A DNA stretch of 29,390 nt from an uncultured bacterium (GTDB taxonomy: Bacteria; Cyanobacteriota; Vampirovibrionia; Gastranaerophilales; Gastranaerophilaceae). This document shows positions 1 through 8,720 of the stretch, piece by piece. Each line of letters starts with the position of its first letter. Within the stretch, counting starts at the first letter, position 1. The translations under genes and the position numbers were made by a program. The notes below the pieces were generated by a model that was not told where the DNA came from, made no database searches, and saw nothing but the letters and a program-made list of their open reading frames with translations. Location: positions 1 through 29,390 of the forward strand of contig USCK01000005.1 in NCBI GenBank assembly GCA_900553205.1, given 5' to 3'.

Positions 1-1
1 A

Positions 2-121
2 GAAGTTGGAGTTATTGACCTTCACGACAAAATTATAGTTCGTGATGAAAATGGTAAGAGAATTGAAACAACTGCAGGTAGAATCATCTTCAACGAAGCA
101 GTTCGTTCAGCTCTTGTGTAG
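2..121 (+). CDS. rpoC1: RNA polymerase gamma subunit (rpoC1), 3' end only
   Basis: An open frame entering from the left edge encodes about 39 residues ending in a TAG stop. The sequence includes ETTAGRIIFNEAV, which matches the place where the undivided bacterial beta' chain reads 'TTxGRxxxNxxL', and where cyanobacterial gamma (RpoC1) ends. The next gene, rpoC2, starts 36 bases downstream and continues with the remaining part of beta'. This fragment is therefore the C-terminus of the N-terminal beta' half, which carries the active-site Mg-binding loop upstream of the window. Only the tail is visible, so the identification rests on the split point and the neighbour. Confidence 0.8.
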   Translation, partial: EVGVIDLHDKIIVRDENGKRIETTAGRIIFNEAVRSALV

Positions 122-157
122 GTTAAGTTAAAATAATATTAAAGGGAAATATAGAAA

Positions 158-3100
158 ATGGAAAACACATACGCACATACAAAACAAATTCCAGAGTTTA
201 TTAATAAACAGATGGATAAAGGTGGCTTGAAAAACCTTCTTTCTCAAATCTATTTGGAATACGGTGGTGCTAAAACTGCTGAACTTGCAAATACTTTGAA
301 GAATTTAGGTTATAAATATGCTACTAAATCTGGTGTTACTATTTCAATTGCAGACCTTTCAGTTCCTGCAACAAAGAAAGATTTGTTAAAAGCTGCTGAA
401 GAAGAAATTGAAAAATCAACACACAGATATTTAAAAGGTGAAATTACAGAAGTTGAGAGATATACAAAGGTTATTGATACTTGGTCAGAAACAACTTCAA
501 AATTAACAGATCAAGTAGTAGAGAACTTTGATAAATTAAACCCTGTTTATATGATGGCATTCTCTGGTGCGAGAGGTAACTTATCACAGGTATCACAATT
601 AGTTGGTATGCGTGGTTTGATGGCTGACGCACAAGGTCAAATCATCGACTTGCCGATTAAATCAAACTTTAAAGAAGGTCTGTCTGTTACTGAGTACATT
701 ATTTCATCTTACGGTGCTCGTAAAGGTCTTGTTGATACTGCGTTGAAAACAGCCGATTCAGGTTATTTGACAAGACGTTTGGTTGATGTAGCTCAAGATG
801 TTATAATCAGAGATACTGATTGTGGTGGTGATAAATACATCAATATGAAACCTATTATGGACGGTGATAATGTAATTGTTCCATTAATTGATAGATTATT
901 GGGTAGAACTGTTGCAGAAGATATTTTTGATACTGACGGAACTACTTTGTTGGTTGAAAAAAATAAAACTATGGACAGAAACGATATCAAGAAAATTTCA
1001 CACCTTGATTTGAAAGAACTAAAAGTAAGATCAGGTTTGACTTGTAGTCTTGAATACGGTGTTTGCCAAAAATGTTATGGTTGGGCAATGACAACTCAAA
1101 AGCTTGTTGATGTTGGTGAAGCAATCGGTATTATCGCAGCTCAATCAATCGGTGAACCTGGTACACAGTTGACAATGAGAACATTCCACACCGGTGGTGT
1201 ATTCAAAGGTGCTGGTGCTATGAAGACTGTCGAAACTATTGAAGCTGGTACAGTTTCTTCTAAATTAAAAACAAGAGAATTAAGAACTCGTCACGGTGAT
1301 GTTGTAAATGTTGCAATATTCGAAGGTGATGTAGAAGTTAAAGGCGCTAAATTTAACAAAAAATACCATATTCCTGCAGGTGCAATTTGCCACTTTACAG
1401 ATGGTATGGAAGTTAAAAAAGGCTACAAACTTGCTGAGTTCGACCCTGTATCATCAGGTGACGGTTCTCGTTTGACAGAAAAAGCTACAAAAGATATCAC
1501 ATCTGATGTTTCAGGTGAAGTATATTTTGAAGACTTTATCGTTGACGAAAAGAAAGACCGTCAAGGTAATATTTCAAGAATCGCAAACAAATCAGGTATT
1601 GTTTGGGTAATCGGTGGCGATGTTTATAACCTTCCTGGTGGTTCAAAAATCTTAGTTAAAGACGGTCAAAAAGTTAAAGAAGGCGAAGAACTTGCTGAAA
1701 CTATGATGATTTGTGAACATGGTGGTGAAGTTCGTTATGGTGCTGATTTAGTTACCGAAGATGTAAAAGTTGACGGTCAAAAAATTAAAAAGATTGTTCA
1801 AGGTAAAGAATTGACAATCGTTATTGCATCCTTAATTCCTTCAAATGCTACTTTCGAACAAACTAAGAAAGAACAATTATGGACAGTTGAAGAAACTGAT
1901 GAAAAATACATTGTAAAAGCTCCTGTAGATACAACTGTTGAAAACGGTATGGTTATTGCAGAGCTTGTTGATGATGAATATTCAGTTGAATCTTCAGGTG
2001 AAATCAGATACTTAGGTGTTGAAGTTGATGATAACCAAATCATTACAACTCCTGGTAATGTAGTATTCATTCCTGAAGAAATTCATCAAATCAACAAAGA
2101 TGCAACTTTGAAAATGGTAGAAAACGGAACCTTCGTTACTGCCGGTACAGAAGTTGTGAAAGATGTTTACTGTCACTTAGACGGTATTGTTGAATTCAAA
2201 GAATTCAATGATGTAATCCACGAAATTACAATCCGTCCTGGTGAAGTTCATTCATTAGCAAACATCAATGAATTAAAAGTTGATGAAGGTGCCGTTATTA
2301 CAAAAGGTACTGTAATCGCAGAAGGTATCAAAGCAAAAGAAACTTCTATTGTATCTATAATGGAATCTGACTTTGATGATTTAGATATTGATGATTTAGA
2401 TGAAGAAATTGATACAACATTGGGTCTTGACGAAGAAGCTTTAGATGAAAAACCTATCCAAATCCTTGTTCGTCCAGTTCAAGTTCTTGATATCAAACCT
2501 AAAAATGTTTCTATCAAGTTCAATACTTCTGATGAATTGATTGATATCGTTCCTGTAACTCAGTTACAATACAAAGACGGTGCTAGAGTTAGAAACCTTG
2601 ACGGTGCTGCATTAACAAGAACAAGTTTAGTTCTTCAAATGCAAGGATATTTATCACACCTTAAAGGTTTGGTAGAACTTGATAAAGATAATCAATTAAA
2701 GATTGTTGTATTAGAAACTTTGATTGTTCGTCGTGAATTAGAAGGTAATTCAAAGATGAACCAATCTTTACAAACAGCTTTGTTAGTTGAAAACGGTGCT
2801 GTTATTGAGCCAAAAACTCCAGTTGCAAAAACAGAAGTTTTGGCAATTAATAATGGTGTTGCATCAATTAAAACAACTGAAGGTGATATCAGAAGATTGT
2901 TATTACATTCTGAAGAATTTGAACAATCAGTTGCTATAAAAGGCAAAGCTACTGTAAAAGAAGGTCAATTTGTAAAAATGGATTCAATTCTATCTGATGG
3001 TGGAGATGTTTCTCCTGTATCTGGTAAAGTTGTTTCTGTTGACAAATCAGGTGTTGTAATTAGAATGGGTCGTCCATATTTAATCAGCCCTGGTACTCAA

Positions 3101-4024
3101 TTACAGGTTGATGCTCAATCATTAGTATTAAGAGGTGATATTTTAGCGACATTACTATACGAAAGACAAAAAACCGGTGACATCGTTCAAGGTTTGCCTC
3201 GTGTAGAAGAACTTTTAGAAGGTCGTAAACCAAAAGATTGTGCTATTTTAGCAGAATACGACGGTGTTGCTGAAATCGAAATTGAGGACGAAGTTCCAAG
3301 ATTATTCTTAGTTTCTGATGAAGAAGGCAGAAAAGAAATTAAATTTGCAATCGATGCAAGCATCGTAGTTCAAAACAAAGAAAAGATTACAAAAGGTCAA
3401 CCTTTAACAAGTGGTCCTTTGAATCCACATGATGTAATTAGACTTTGTGGCCCGGAAGCAGCTCAACAATATCTTGTAGATGAAGTACAACGTGTATATC
3501 GTTCTCAAGGTGTAGAAATTGCAGATAAACACATCGAAATCATTGTAAGACAGATGACTAAGAAGGTTAAAGTTCTTGAAGCCGGTGATACAAACTTGTT
3601 ACCTGGTGAACTTATCGAAGTTCAAACTTTTGAAAATGCTAACAAAGAAGTTCGTGAAAACGGTGGTGAAGAAGCTACTTGCGAACACATGTTGTTAGGT
3701 ATTACAAAAGCATCATTGAATACTGAAAGCTTCATCTCAGCAGCATCATTCCAAGAAACAACAAGAATCTTGACAGAAGCTGCAGTAGACGGTAAGAAAG
3801 ACTTGTTAAGAGGTTTGAAAGAAAACGTTATTATCGGTCGTTTGATACCTGCAGGTACCGGTTTCCATCACTTGAACTTCGCTAGCGAAGAAAAAGAAAG
3901 AGAAGCTCAAAGACGTGCAGCTGCTCAACGTAATCAAGCAAGAAAACCTGCAGCAATCCTTGAAGAAATCGAAGGAATGTTCGGTTCTCCAGATTTGATT
4001 TCAGATGATACAATTATTGAATAA
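158..4024 (+). CDS. rpoC2: RNA polymerase beta' subunit, C-terminal half (RpoC2, cyanobacterial split type)
   Basis: This is the C-terminal part of the largest RNA polymerase subunit, 1288 residues, close to cyanobacterial RpoC2. It starts at the split point with a shelf region (PVYMMAFSGARGN near 130). A zinc-site set follows: C222 and then CSLEYGVCQKC at about 295-305. The bridge helix/trigger-loop region AAQSIGEPGTQLTMRTFHTGG lies at about 327-347. A large insert in the trigger loop (SI3-like) fills about 370-990 with repeated sandwich-barrel-hybrid-like segments, and includes an acidic run at about 737-765. The conserved GLPRVEELLEGRKP returns at about 1012. The C-terminus has the usual LIPAGTG motif, then a short charged tail. 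AAAGGG at 141-146 is the ribosome binding site. It forms an operon with rpoC1 and is followed by a terminator. Confidence 0.96.
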   Translation: MENTYAHTKQIPEFINKQMDKGGLKNLLSQIYLEYGGAKTAELANTLKNLGYKYATKSGVTISIADLSVPATKKDLLKAAEEEIEKSTHRYLKGEITEVERYTKVIDTWSETTSKLTDQVVENFDKLNPVYMMAFSGARGNLSQVSQLVGMRGLMADAQGQIIDLPIKSNFKEGLSVTEYIISSYGARKGLVDTALKTADSGYLTRRLVDVAQDVIIRDTDCGGDKYINMKPIMDGDNVIVPLIDRLLGRTVAEDIFDTDGTTLLVEKNKTMDRNDIKKISHLDLKELKVRSGLTCSLEYGVCQKCYGWAMTTQKLVDVGEAIGIIAAQSIGEPGTQLTMRTFHTGGVFKGAGAMKTVETIEAGTVSSKLKTRELRTRHGDVVNVAIFEGDVEVKGAKFNKKYHIPAGAICHFTDGMEVKKGYKLAEFDPVSSGDGSRLTEKATKDITSDVSGEVYFEDFIVDEKKDRQGNISRIANKSGIVWVIGGDVYNLPGGSKILVKDGQKVKEGEELAETMMICEHGGEVRYGADLVTEDVKVDGQKIKKIVQGKELTIVIASLIPSNATFEQTKKEQLWTVEETDEKYIVKAPVDTTVENGMVIAELVDDEYSVESSGEIRYLGVEVDDNQIITTPGNVVFIPEEIHQINKDATLKMVENGTFVTAGTEVVKDVYCHLDGIVEFKEFNDVIHEITIRPGEVHSLANINELKVDEGAVITKGTVIAEGIKAKETSIVSIMESDFDDLDIDDLDEEIDTTLGLDEEALDEKPIQILVRPVQVLDIKPKNVSIKFNTSDELIDIVPVTQLQYKDGARVRNLDGAALTRTSLVLQMQGYLSHLKGLVELDKDNQLKIVVLETLIVRRELEGNSKMNQSLQTALLVENGAVIEPKTPVAKTEVLAINNGVASIKTTEGDIRRLLLHSEEFEQSVAIKGKATVKEGQFVKMDSILSDGGDVSPVSGKVVSVDKSGVVIRMGRPYLISPGTQLQVDAQSLVLRGDILATLLYERQKTGDIVQGLPRVEELLEGRKPKDCAILAEYDGVAEIEIEDEVPRLFLVSDEEGRKEIKFAIDASIVVQNKEKITKGQPLTSGPLNPHDVIRLCGPEAAQQYLVDEVQRVYRSQGVEIADKHIEIIVRQMTKKVKVLEAGDTNLLPGELIEVQTFENANKEVRENGGEEATCEHMLLGITKASLNTESFISAASFQETTRILTEAAVDGKKDLLRGLKENVIIGRLIPAGTGFHHLNFASEEKEREAQRRAAAQRNQARKPAAILEEIEGMFGSPDLISDDTIIE

Positions 4025-4047
4025 TCAATAAGATAAATATTAAAATG

Positions 4048-4082
4048 CCCGAGGTAATAATTCTTACTTCGGGTATTTTTTA
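4048..4082 (+). terminator. Intrinsic terminator of the rpo operon
   Basis: CCCGAGGTAA (4048-4057) pairs with TTACTTCGGG (4064-4073) in a 10-bp stem with one G-U pair and a 6-base loop, followed by a T-rich tract. It lies 23 bases after the rpoC2 stop. Confidence 0.9.
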
Positions 4083-4106
4083 TGCAAATAAGGTGAAGAA
4101 GTTCAG

Positions 4107-4138
4107 GCGAAGCTTGTTAAAGTTTCTTCGCATTTTTG
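4107..4138 (+). terminator. Second hairpin with T-run downstream of the rpo operon
   Basis: GCGAAG (4107-4112) pairs with CTTCGC (4126-4131). An inner CTT/AAG helix and a three-T bulge complete the stem, and ATTTTTG follows. It may be a back-up terminator for rpoC2, or the end of a short RNA. No gene lies between the two hairpins. Confidence 0.5.
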
Positions 4139-4184
4139 TAAAAAATAATCTTATCTTTTAATAATTGTAACTAAATAGCACAAA

Positions 4185-4332
4185 TAGCAAGCCTTAATAA
4201 GAGTGTTCCTGAGTAAACTTCTATCAAGAACAGAACTCTGTTTCGACAAAAGGCGCAGATAAAGTAAGTATATGGACGCAACAATAAGCTTAATAGTTAA
4301 AAAAAGGGATACATAAGTATCCCTTTTTTTAT
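4185..4332 (+). ncRNA. Candidate small RNA ending in a perfect terminator, unclassified
   Basis: The gap between rpoC2 and the parvulin gene holds no reading frame with a convincing start, yet looks structured. AAGC-C-TTA at about 4190 can close with TAAGCTT at about 4290. Inside are two hairpins: TGTTC/GAACA with an adjacent TGA/TCA, and GAACAG-AACT-CTGTTTC. The stretch ends in a flawless terminator, and the next gene has its own TATAAT box after that. This fits an independent RNA of roughly 150 nt rather than a leader. I see no tRNA T-loop, tmRNA or SRP signature. 6S RNA is a possibility by size only. The 5' end is a guess. Confidence 0.4.
4305..4331 (+). terminator. Intrinsic terminator of the candidate small RNA
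   Basis: A run of A's is followed by GGGATAC, loop ATAA, GTATCCC and at least seven T's. The stem is perfect, and A/T pairing extends it on both sides. It could act in both directions. It separates the intergenic RNA candidate from the parvulin promoter. Confidence 0.85.
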
Positions 4333-4350
4333 TAATACCTTCTCAAAATA

Positions 4351-4363
4351 TGTATGTTATAAT
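4351..4363 (+). promoter_or_regulatory. Promoter -10 (TATAAT) for the parvulin-aminopeptidase-methylase operon
   Basis: TATAAT at 4358-4363 is preceded by TATG, an extended -10 like arrangement. A good -35 box is not obvious. The predicted transcript begins about 25 bases before the parvulin ATG, leaving room for the AGAGGA ribosome binding site at about 4382. Confidence 0.6.
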
Positions 4364-4395
4364 CTATTTGTACACATAAATAGAGGATAATTAAT

Positions 4396-4674
4396 ATGAA
4401 AATTAGAGCTAGTCACATTTTAGTTAAAACAGAAGAAGAAGCTAAAAAATTATTAGAAGAAATCAAAAATGGTGCTGATTTTGCAAAATTAGCAAGCGAA
4501 CATTCTATGTGTCCTTCAGGTCGTGATGGTGGAGATTTAAGATTCTTCGGTCGTGGAATGATGGTTAAACCTTTTGAAGACGCTGCTTTTGCACTTAAAA
4601 AAGGCGAAGTTTCTGAACCTGTAGAAACTCAATTTGGTTGGCACTTAATTAAATTAACTGATATTAAAGAATAA
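4396..4674 (+). CDS. Parvulin-type peptidyl-prolyl cis-trans isomerase (PpiC-like)
   Basis: This 92-residue protein is a single stand-alone parvulin domain, the size of E. coli PpiC. It catalyses cis-trans isomerisation of X-Pro peptide bonds and so helps proteins fold. Visible family motifs are ASHILVKTEEEA at the N-terminus, a FAKLASEHSMCPSGRDGGDL segment around 35-55, and GEVSEPVETQFGWHLIKL at the end with the conserved GWH. It has no signal peptide and no membrane segment, so it should act in the cytoplasm. The ribosome binding site AGAGGA precedes the ATG. Its stop overlaps the next start by one base, so it is probably translationally coupled to the aminopeptidase. Confidence 0.9.
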   Translation: MKIRASHILVKTEEEAKKLLEEIKNGADFAKLASEHSMCPSGRDGGDLRFFGRGMMVKPFEDAAFALKKGEVSEPVETQFGWHLIKLTDIKE

Positions 4675-6209
4675 TGATAAATTTTGATTTTAAAAAAATG
4701 GGAGTTGACTATTTATTAGTCAACTCCACTAATAAATACTTATTAGAATATGTTCCAATAGAAGAAAATTCAGTAAATAAATTAACAGGTTTTACTGGAG
4801 ATGTTGGTGATGCTTTGGTTTGTCCAGATGGGAAAATCTTGCTTTTTGTTGATTCAAGATTTCATATTCAAGCTGATTTAGAAGTTGATAAATCAAAGGT
4901 TGAAGTAGTAAAACTTAAACTTGGTCAAAATATAAACGAAGAAATTTGTTCAAGAATAGCTAAAAACAGTACTGTTGGTGTTGATTTAGAAAAAGTATCA
5001 CAAGCAAGATTAGAAGTATTAAAAGCGTTTTTAGGTGTATTAAATTCTAAAATAAAAGCGTATTCTTCAAATGAACATTGTAGAACTGGTGAATATGTAA
5101 AAATCAATTTTGAAAACGAAAAATTATCTAAATTTGAGGATAATATTTTAATAACAAAATCAGAAGAATTGTCATATCTTTGTAATATAAGAAGTTTTTC
5201 GTTTAATTATTCAACAAAAGTTGACGGGAAATTACTTATTGTTGATAATAAGCCTTATCTTTTCACAGATTACAAAGGTAATGAACTTGATTATACAAGA
5301 CCATTAAGTGAATTCAAAACTTTTATATCAAACTTAAATTGTCAAATTAAAGTAGATAAATCTTCAGTTAATGCGTTAGATTATTCATTAATAAAAAATC
5401 CTGTACCGATAGAATCACCTATAAAACAGATGAAAGCTGTAAAAACTGATGCTGAAATAAAACACATGGAATTCTGCTTTGATATGACAGATAAAGCATT
5501 GAAAGCTACTCGTGATTGGATTTATGCTACTGATAATATAACTGAATATGATATTGCAAAAGAACTAGAAAATAATTTTAAAAAATTTGGTGCAAAATCC
5601 TTGAGCTTTAAGTCGATTGTAGCTATAAATCAAAACTCAGCATTAGCGCATTATAACAAATCTGATAAAACAAATGTGATGAAAGACGGGGATTTAGTCT
5701 TGATAGATTGTGGTGCTTATTACGAAGGTGGTTTAGCCACAGATATCACAAGAGTTTTTGTTAAAGGTGAACCTAAAAAACTACAAAAAGAAGTTTATAC
5801 GACAGTATTAAAAGTATTTCTAAACTGCTTCAATTATCAGATGACATCTCAAACTACAGGGTATGAGATTGATAAGTTGGCTCATCATATTTTTGACTCT
5901 AACAAAATAAAAGGATTTGAATTTTCTCATGGTTTGGGTCATGGGGTTGGAATTGGTGTACACGAAGCTCCACCAAACTTAAGCAAAAATGAGATTGCCA
6001 AAACTATCATTCAAGAAAATATGTGTTTTACTATTGAACCTGGACTTTATAACGAAAAAGAATTTGGAGTAAGACTTGAAAACACTTGTCATTTAAAGAA
6101 TGGTGAAATAATTTCTTTTGCAAAAATGTGTTTTGAAAAGAAATTAATAGAGTACAATTTACTAACAGAATACGAAAAAGATATACTTGCAAATTTTGAG
6201 GTTATTTAA
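4674..6209 (+). CDS. M24-family Xaa-Pro aminopeptidase
   Basis: This 511-residue metallopeptidase should remove an N-terminal residue next to proline from cytosolic peptides. The N-terminal half is a creatinase-type domain, and the C-terminal half is the pita-bread M24 catalytic domain. Likely metal ligands are D345 and D357 in DCGAYYEGGLATDITR, the histidine in HGLGHGVGIGVHEAP, and the glutamates in FTIEPGLY and GVRLENT. The two aspartates are 12 residues apart, where classic aminopeptidase P has 11. The protein is longer than E. coli PepP and has an extra middle segment, as seen in the three-domain type. It overlaps the parvulin stop and the methylase start by one base each, giving one operon. 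Substrate preference is inferred from the family. Confidence 0.87.
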   Translation: MINFDFKKMGVDYLLVNSTNKYLLEYVPIEENSVNKLTGFTGDVGDALVCPDGKILLFVDSRFHIQADLEVDKSKVEVVKLKLGQNINEEICSRIAKNSTVGVDLEKVSQARLEVLKAFLGVLNSKIKAYSSNEHCRTGEYVKINFENEKLSKFEDNILITKSEELSYLCNIRSFSFNYSTKVDGKLLIVDNKPYLFTDYKGNELDYTRPLSEFKTFISNLNCQIKVDKSSVNALDYSLIKNPVPIESPIKQMKAVKTDAEIKHMEFCFDMTDKALKATRDWIYATDNITEYDIAKELENNFKKFGAKSLSFKSIVAINQNSALAHYNKSDKTNVMKDGDLVLIDCGAYYEGGLATDITRVFVKGEPKKLQKEVYTTVLKVFLNCFNYQMTSQTTGYEIDKLAHHIFDSNKIKGFEFSHGLGHGVGIGVHEAPPNLSKNEIAKTIIQENMCFTIEPGLYNEKEFGVRLENTCHLKNGEIISFAKMCFEKKLIEYNLLTEYEKDILANFEVI

Positions 6210-6955
6210 TGGAAATTACAAGCGTAAACAATGAATTAGTAAAAGAAACAGTAAAACTTCAACAAAAGAAATATAGAGAAAACAAATTTTTACTTGAAGG
6301 ATTTAAAGCCGTAGAGGAGGCTCATTTATCAGGGTTAAAATTTGAACGAGCTTTTGTAGAAAAAAATAAAAGAGGAAAATACTTGTTTCTAAATTGTGAG
6401 GTAATAGAAACTAACGAAGCTGTATTAAAGAAGATTTCTACTACAAATACTCCTCCTGAAATTGTTGCAGTTGCATATCAAAAAGAAAATAGTTTTGAGA
6501 AATTAGGGAATAAAGTCATTTTATTAGAAAATATCAGAGATTTAGGGAACTTGGGTACAATCATTAGAACTGCCGTAGCTTTTGGTATTGATTCAATTGT
6601 TTTGTATGGTGAAACAGTAGATTTGTACAACCCCAAAGTTGTTCGCTCTGCCGTTGGTAATCTGTGGAAAATCAATATTGTACAAATTAAAACTAGAGAA
6701 GAATTAAACAAATATTTTTCTGATTATGATTGCTATGGCACACTTCCTAAGGCTGAAAATAGCAAATATTTATCAGATATTCAATTTAAAAGTTCTAAAA
6801 ATGTAATAATGTTTGGTTCAGAAGCCGATGGTTTATCAGAAGATTTAATAAATTTTGCTACGGATAATATAACAATAGAGATGACTAAAAATGTTGAATC
6901 TTTGAACTTAAGTGTTTCTGCAAGTATTGTAATGTATAAACTATCATTGGTGTAA
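6209..6955 (+). CDS. SpoU/TrmH-family RNA 2'-O-ribose methyltransferase
   Basis: This 248-residue protein has the three SpoU (SPOUT) motifs. Motif 1 is NIRDLGNLGTIIRTAVAFG with the catalytic-type N and R. Motif 2 is MFGSEADGLSEDLI. Motif 3 is MTKNVESLNLSVSASIVMYKL, which forms part of the knotted S-adenosylmethionine site. The first 90 residues are an RNA-binding region of the L30e-like type found in RlmB/TsnR relatives. It should methylate a ribose 2'-OH on rRNA or tRNA; the exact target cannot be read from sequence. It starts inside the aminopeptidase stop (ATG overlaps TAA), so it is the third gene of that operon. Confidence 0.88.
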   Translation: MEITSVNNELVKETVKLQQKKYRENKFLLEGFKAVEEAHLSGLKFERAFVEKNKRGKYLFLNCEVIETNEAVLKKISTTNTPPEIVAVAYQKENSFEKLGNKVILLENIRDLGNLGTIIRTAVAFGIDSIVLYGETVDLYNPKVVRSAVGNLWKINIVQIKTREELNKYFSDYDCYGTLPKAENSKYLSDIQFKSSKNVIMFGSEADGLSEDLINFATDNITIEMTKNVESLNLSVSASIVMYKLSLV

Positions 6956-7007
6956 CAATTTATTTACAAAATCTAAAGATTTTTTATAAAAATCCGTTAA
7001 ACAAAAT

Positions 7008-7322
7008 ATGGGTAGTATGGGTATCGGATTAGTTCAGTCAACATATACATTTGCGTTTTCTTTTTCCTCTATGGATTCTGAAGAAAAGGAAATTATAAAA
7101 CGTCTAATGAGCTATGGAATTATGCCATCTGGGGATAAAGCAATAGATAAAGCGAAACTTCGCCAGATAGAAGAAGAAAAAGCTAAAACTGAAACTACAC
7201 CTACAAATAAATACCATACAGTGAAACAATCTGAAATTGAAAAATTTGTAGAAAATAAAAAAGGTGCAAAAATTTTAGGCGATTATAATAAATTAATGAT
7301 TAATTATAAAAAATATGCGTAA
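7008..7322 (+). CDS. Hypothetical protein, about 100 residues
   Basis: I do not recognise this protein. It has a short, mildly hydrophobic N-terminus (MGSMGIGLVQSTYTFAFSFS) followed by a charged, largely helical, Lys/Glu-rich remainder. There is no obvious signal peptidase site or membrane helix. The start is uncertain: two ATGs (7008 and 7017) lie close together, and neither has a good ribosome binding site. The frame is open for the length of a small gene, sits in the same direction as its neighbours, and has similar codon choice, which supports it being real. It lies between the methylase and mnmE without overlap. Confidence 0.55.
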   Translation: MGSMGIGLVQSTYTFAFSFSSMDSEEKEIIKRLMSYGIMPSGDKAIDKAKLRQIEEEKAKTETTPTNKYHTVKQSEIEKFVENKKGAKILGDYNKLMINYKKYA

Positions 7323-7334
7323 GTCTTTCAAAAT

Positions 7335-7363
7335 ATAGTTCGTACTTTAGTTCGTGATATAAT
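7335..7363 (+). promoter_or_regulatory. mnmE promoter, probably giving a leaderless mRNA
   Basis: TATAAT at 7358-7363 is followed by six bases and then the mnmE ATG at 7370. Transcription would therefore begin at or next to the start codon. No Shine-Dalgarno sequence is present before the ATG. A direct repeat TAGTTCGT lies just upstream of the -10 box (about 7336 and 7349). Confidence 0.6.
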
Positions 7364-7369
7364 TAATCT

Positions 7370-8704
7370 ATGAACATTAATCAAGAATTTGATACGATTG
7401 CTGCAATTTCAACCCCTTTAGGTATGGGTGGTGTTGGTGTTATTCGAATCTCGGGTGACAAAGCTTTTGACATTATAAAACAAATATATAATAAGCAAAA
7501 TTTTAAACCTAACACGATTTCTCATGGTTGGATATTAGAAAATTCCATAAAAGTAGATGAAGTTTTAGTTTTACCATTTTTTGCACCTCATAGCTATACT
7601 GGTGAAAATGTTATAGAAATTCACTGTCATGGTGGGGTAAATATTGTAAAAAAAATATTATCACTATGTTTGAATGCTGGTTGTCGTCCCGCAGAGAAAG
7701 GCGAATTCACGAAACGAGCTTTTCTTAATAAAAAAATGGACTTATCTCAAGCTGAAGCAGTTGCAGATTTAATACATTCTAAAACTCAAGATTTTGTTTC
7801 AATTTCTGCAAAAAATCTTTCTGGGGTTTTGGCAGAAAAGATAAAAACTATAAGAAAATCTATAATGGATGTGTTATCAAGAATAGTTGCAGGTATTGAT
7901 TTCCCTGAAGATGTAGCAGAGCCGGAATATTCATATTTATCTGAAGAAATTTCTAAAAGCATTTCTTCGATAGAAACAATCCTAAAATCAGCTTCTACAT
8001 CAAATATTATGCGACAAGGTGTTTCTGTTGCGATTGTAGGACGTCCAAATGTTGGGAAATCATCACTATTCAATACTCTTTTAAATCTAGACAGAGCAAT
8101 AGTTACAGATATCGCAGGAACAACAAGAGATGTTCTAAGAGAAACTTTAGACTTTGGTATCCCTGTAACCTTAATTGATACAGCTGGTATAAGAGATGAT
8201 GAATCTGTTTCTAAGGTAGAAGAAATAGGAATTGAGTATTCAAAACAGTCTTTAGATGAGGCTGATTTAGTATTATTCTTATATGACGCCTCAAAAGGAA
8301 TAACTCCTGATGATGAAGTTATTTGGGATTTGGTTAAAAACAAGAATAATATCAGAATCGCAAATAAATCAGATTTGGTAGAAAATAGAACCTCTGATGC
8401 TTATTATATTTCTACAAAAACAAAAGAGGGTGTTGATGAAATTAGAGATTTAATCAAGAATAAAGTTTGTGACATAAATCCTGAATCCTTAGAATTTGCG
8501 ACAAATACCCGTCAACAAGAATGTTTACGTCAAGCTAAAACATCTCTAGAAATAGCTTTGGAAGCAACTCAAAGAGAAGAGCTTCAAGACTTGATATCAA
8601 TAGATATCAAATCAGCTCTACTTGCACTAGATGAATTAACAGGAGAAGTTGTAACAGACGAAGTTTTAAATAATATTTTTGATAATTTCTGCATAGGGAA
8701 ATAA
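7370..8704 (+). CDS. mnmE: tRNA uridine-5-carboxymethylaminomethyl modification GTPase MnmE
   Basis: MnmE, with MnmG, modifies the wobble uridine (U34) of certain tRNAs using GTP, a tetrahydrofolate derivative and FAD. The protein has 444 residues, a normal length. The N-terminal folate-binding domain covers about 1-120 (DTIAAISTPLGMGGVGVIRISG). A helical domain follows, with an inserted Ras-like G domain: Walker A GRPNVGKS at 224-231, G2 TTRDV, G3 DTAGI and G4 NKSD. The C-terminus ends in the diagnostic CIGK. The ATG sits six bases after a TATAAT box and lacks a ribosome binding site, so the message may be leaderless. A Fic gene follows 16 bases downstream. mnmG is not in the window. Confidence 0.97.
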   Translation: MNINQEFDTIAAISTPLGMGGVGVIRISGDKAFDIIKQIYNKQNFKPNTISHGWILENSIKVDEVLVLPFFAPHSYTGENVIEIHCHGGVNIVKKILSLCLNAGCRPAEKGEFTKRAFLNKKMDLSQAEAVADLIHSKTQDFVSISAKNLSGVLAEKIKTIRKSIMDVLSRIVAGIDFPEDVAEPEYSYLSEEISKSISSIETILKSASTSNIMRQGVSVAIVGRPNVGKSSLFNTLLNLDRAIVTDIAGTTRDVLRETLDFGIPVTLIDTAGIRDDESVSKVEEIGIEYSKQSLDEADLVLFLYDASKGITPDDEVIWDLVKNKNNIRIANKSDLVENRTSDAYYISTKTKEGVDEIRDLIKNKVCDINPESLEFATNTRQQECLRQAKTSLEIALEATQREELQDLISIDIKSALLALDELTGEVVTDEVLNNIFDNFCIGK

Positions 8705-8720
8705 TATCAAAAGAGGTATT

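Noticed and set aside
4185..4300. A tRNA in the gene-free block after rpoC2
   Set aside because: No GGTTCGA-type T-loop, no anticodon stem and no CCA-like acceptor pairing can be drawn.
7786..8343. Minus-strand frame inside mnmE
   Set aside because: It lies wholly within a gene with unmistakable GTPase motifs and has no ribosome binding site.
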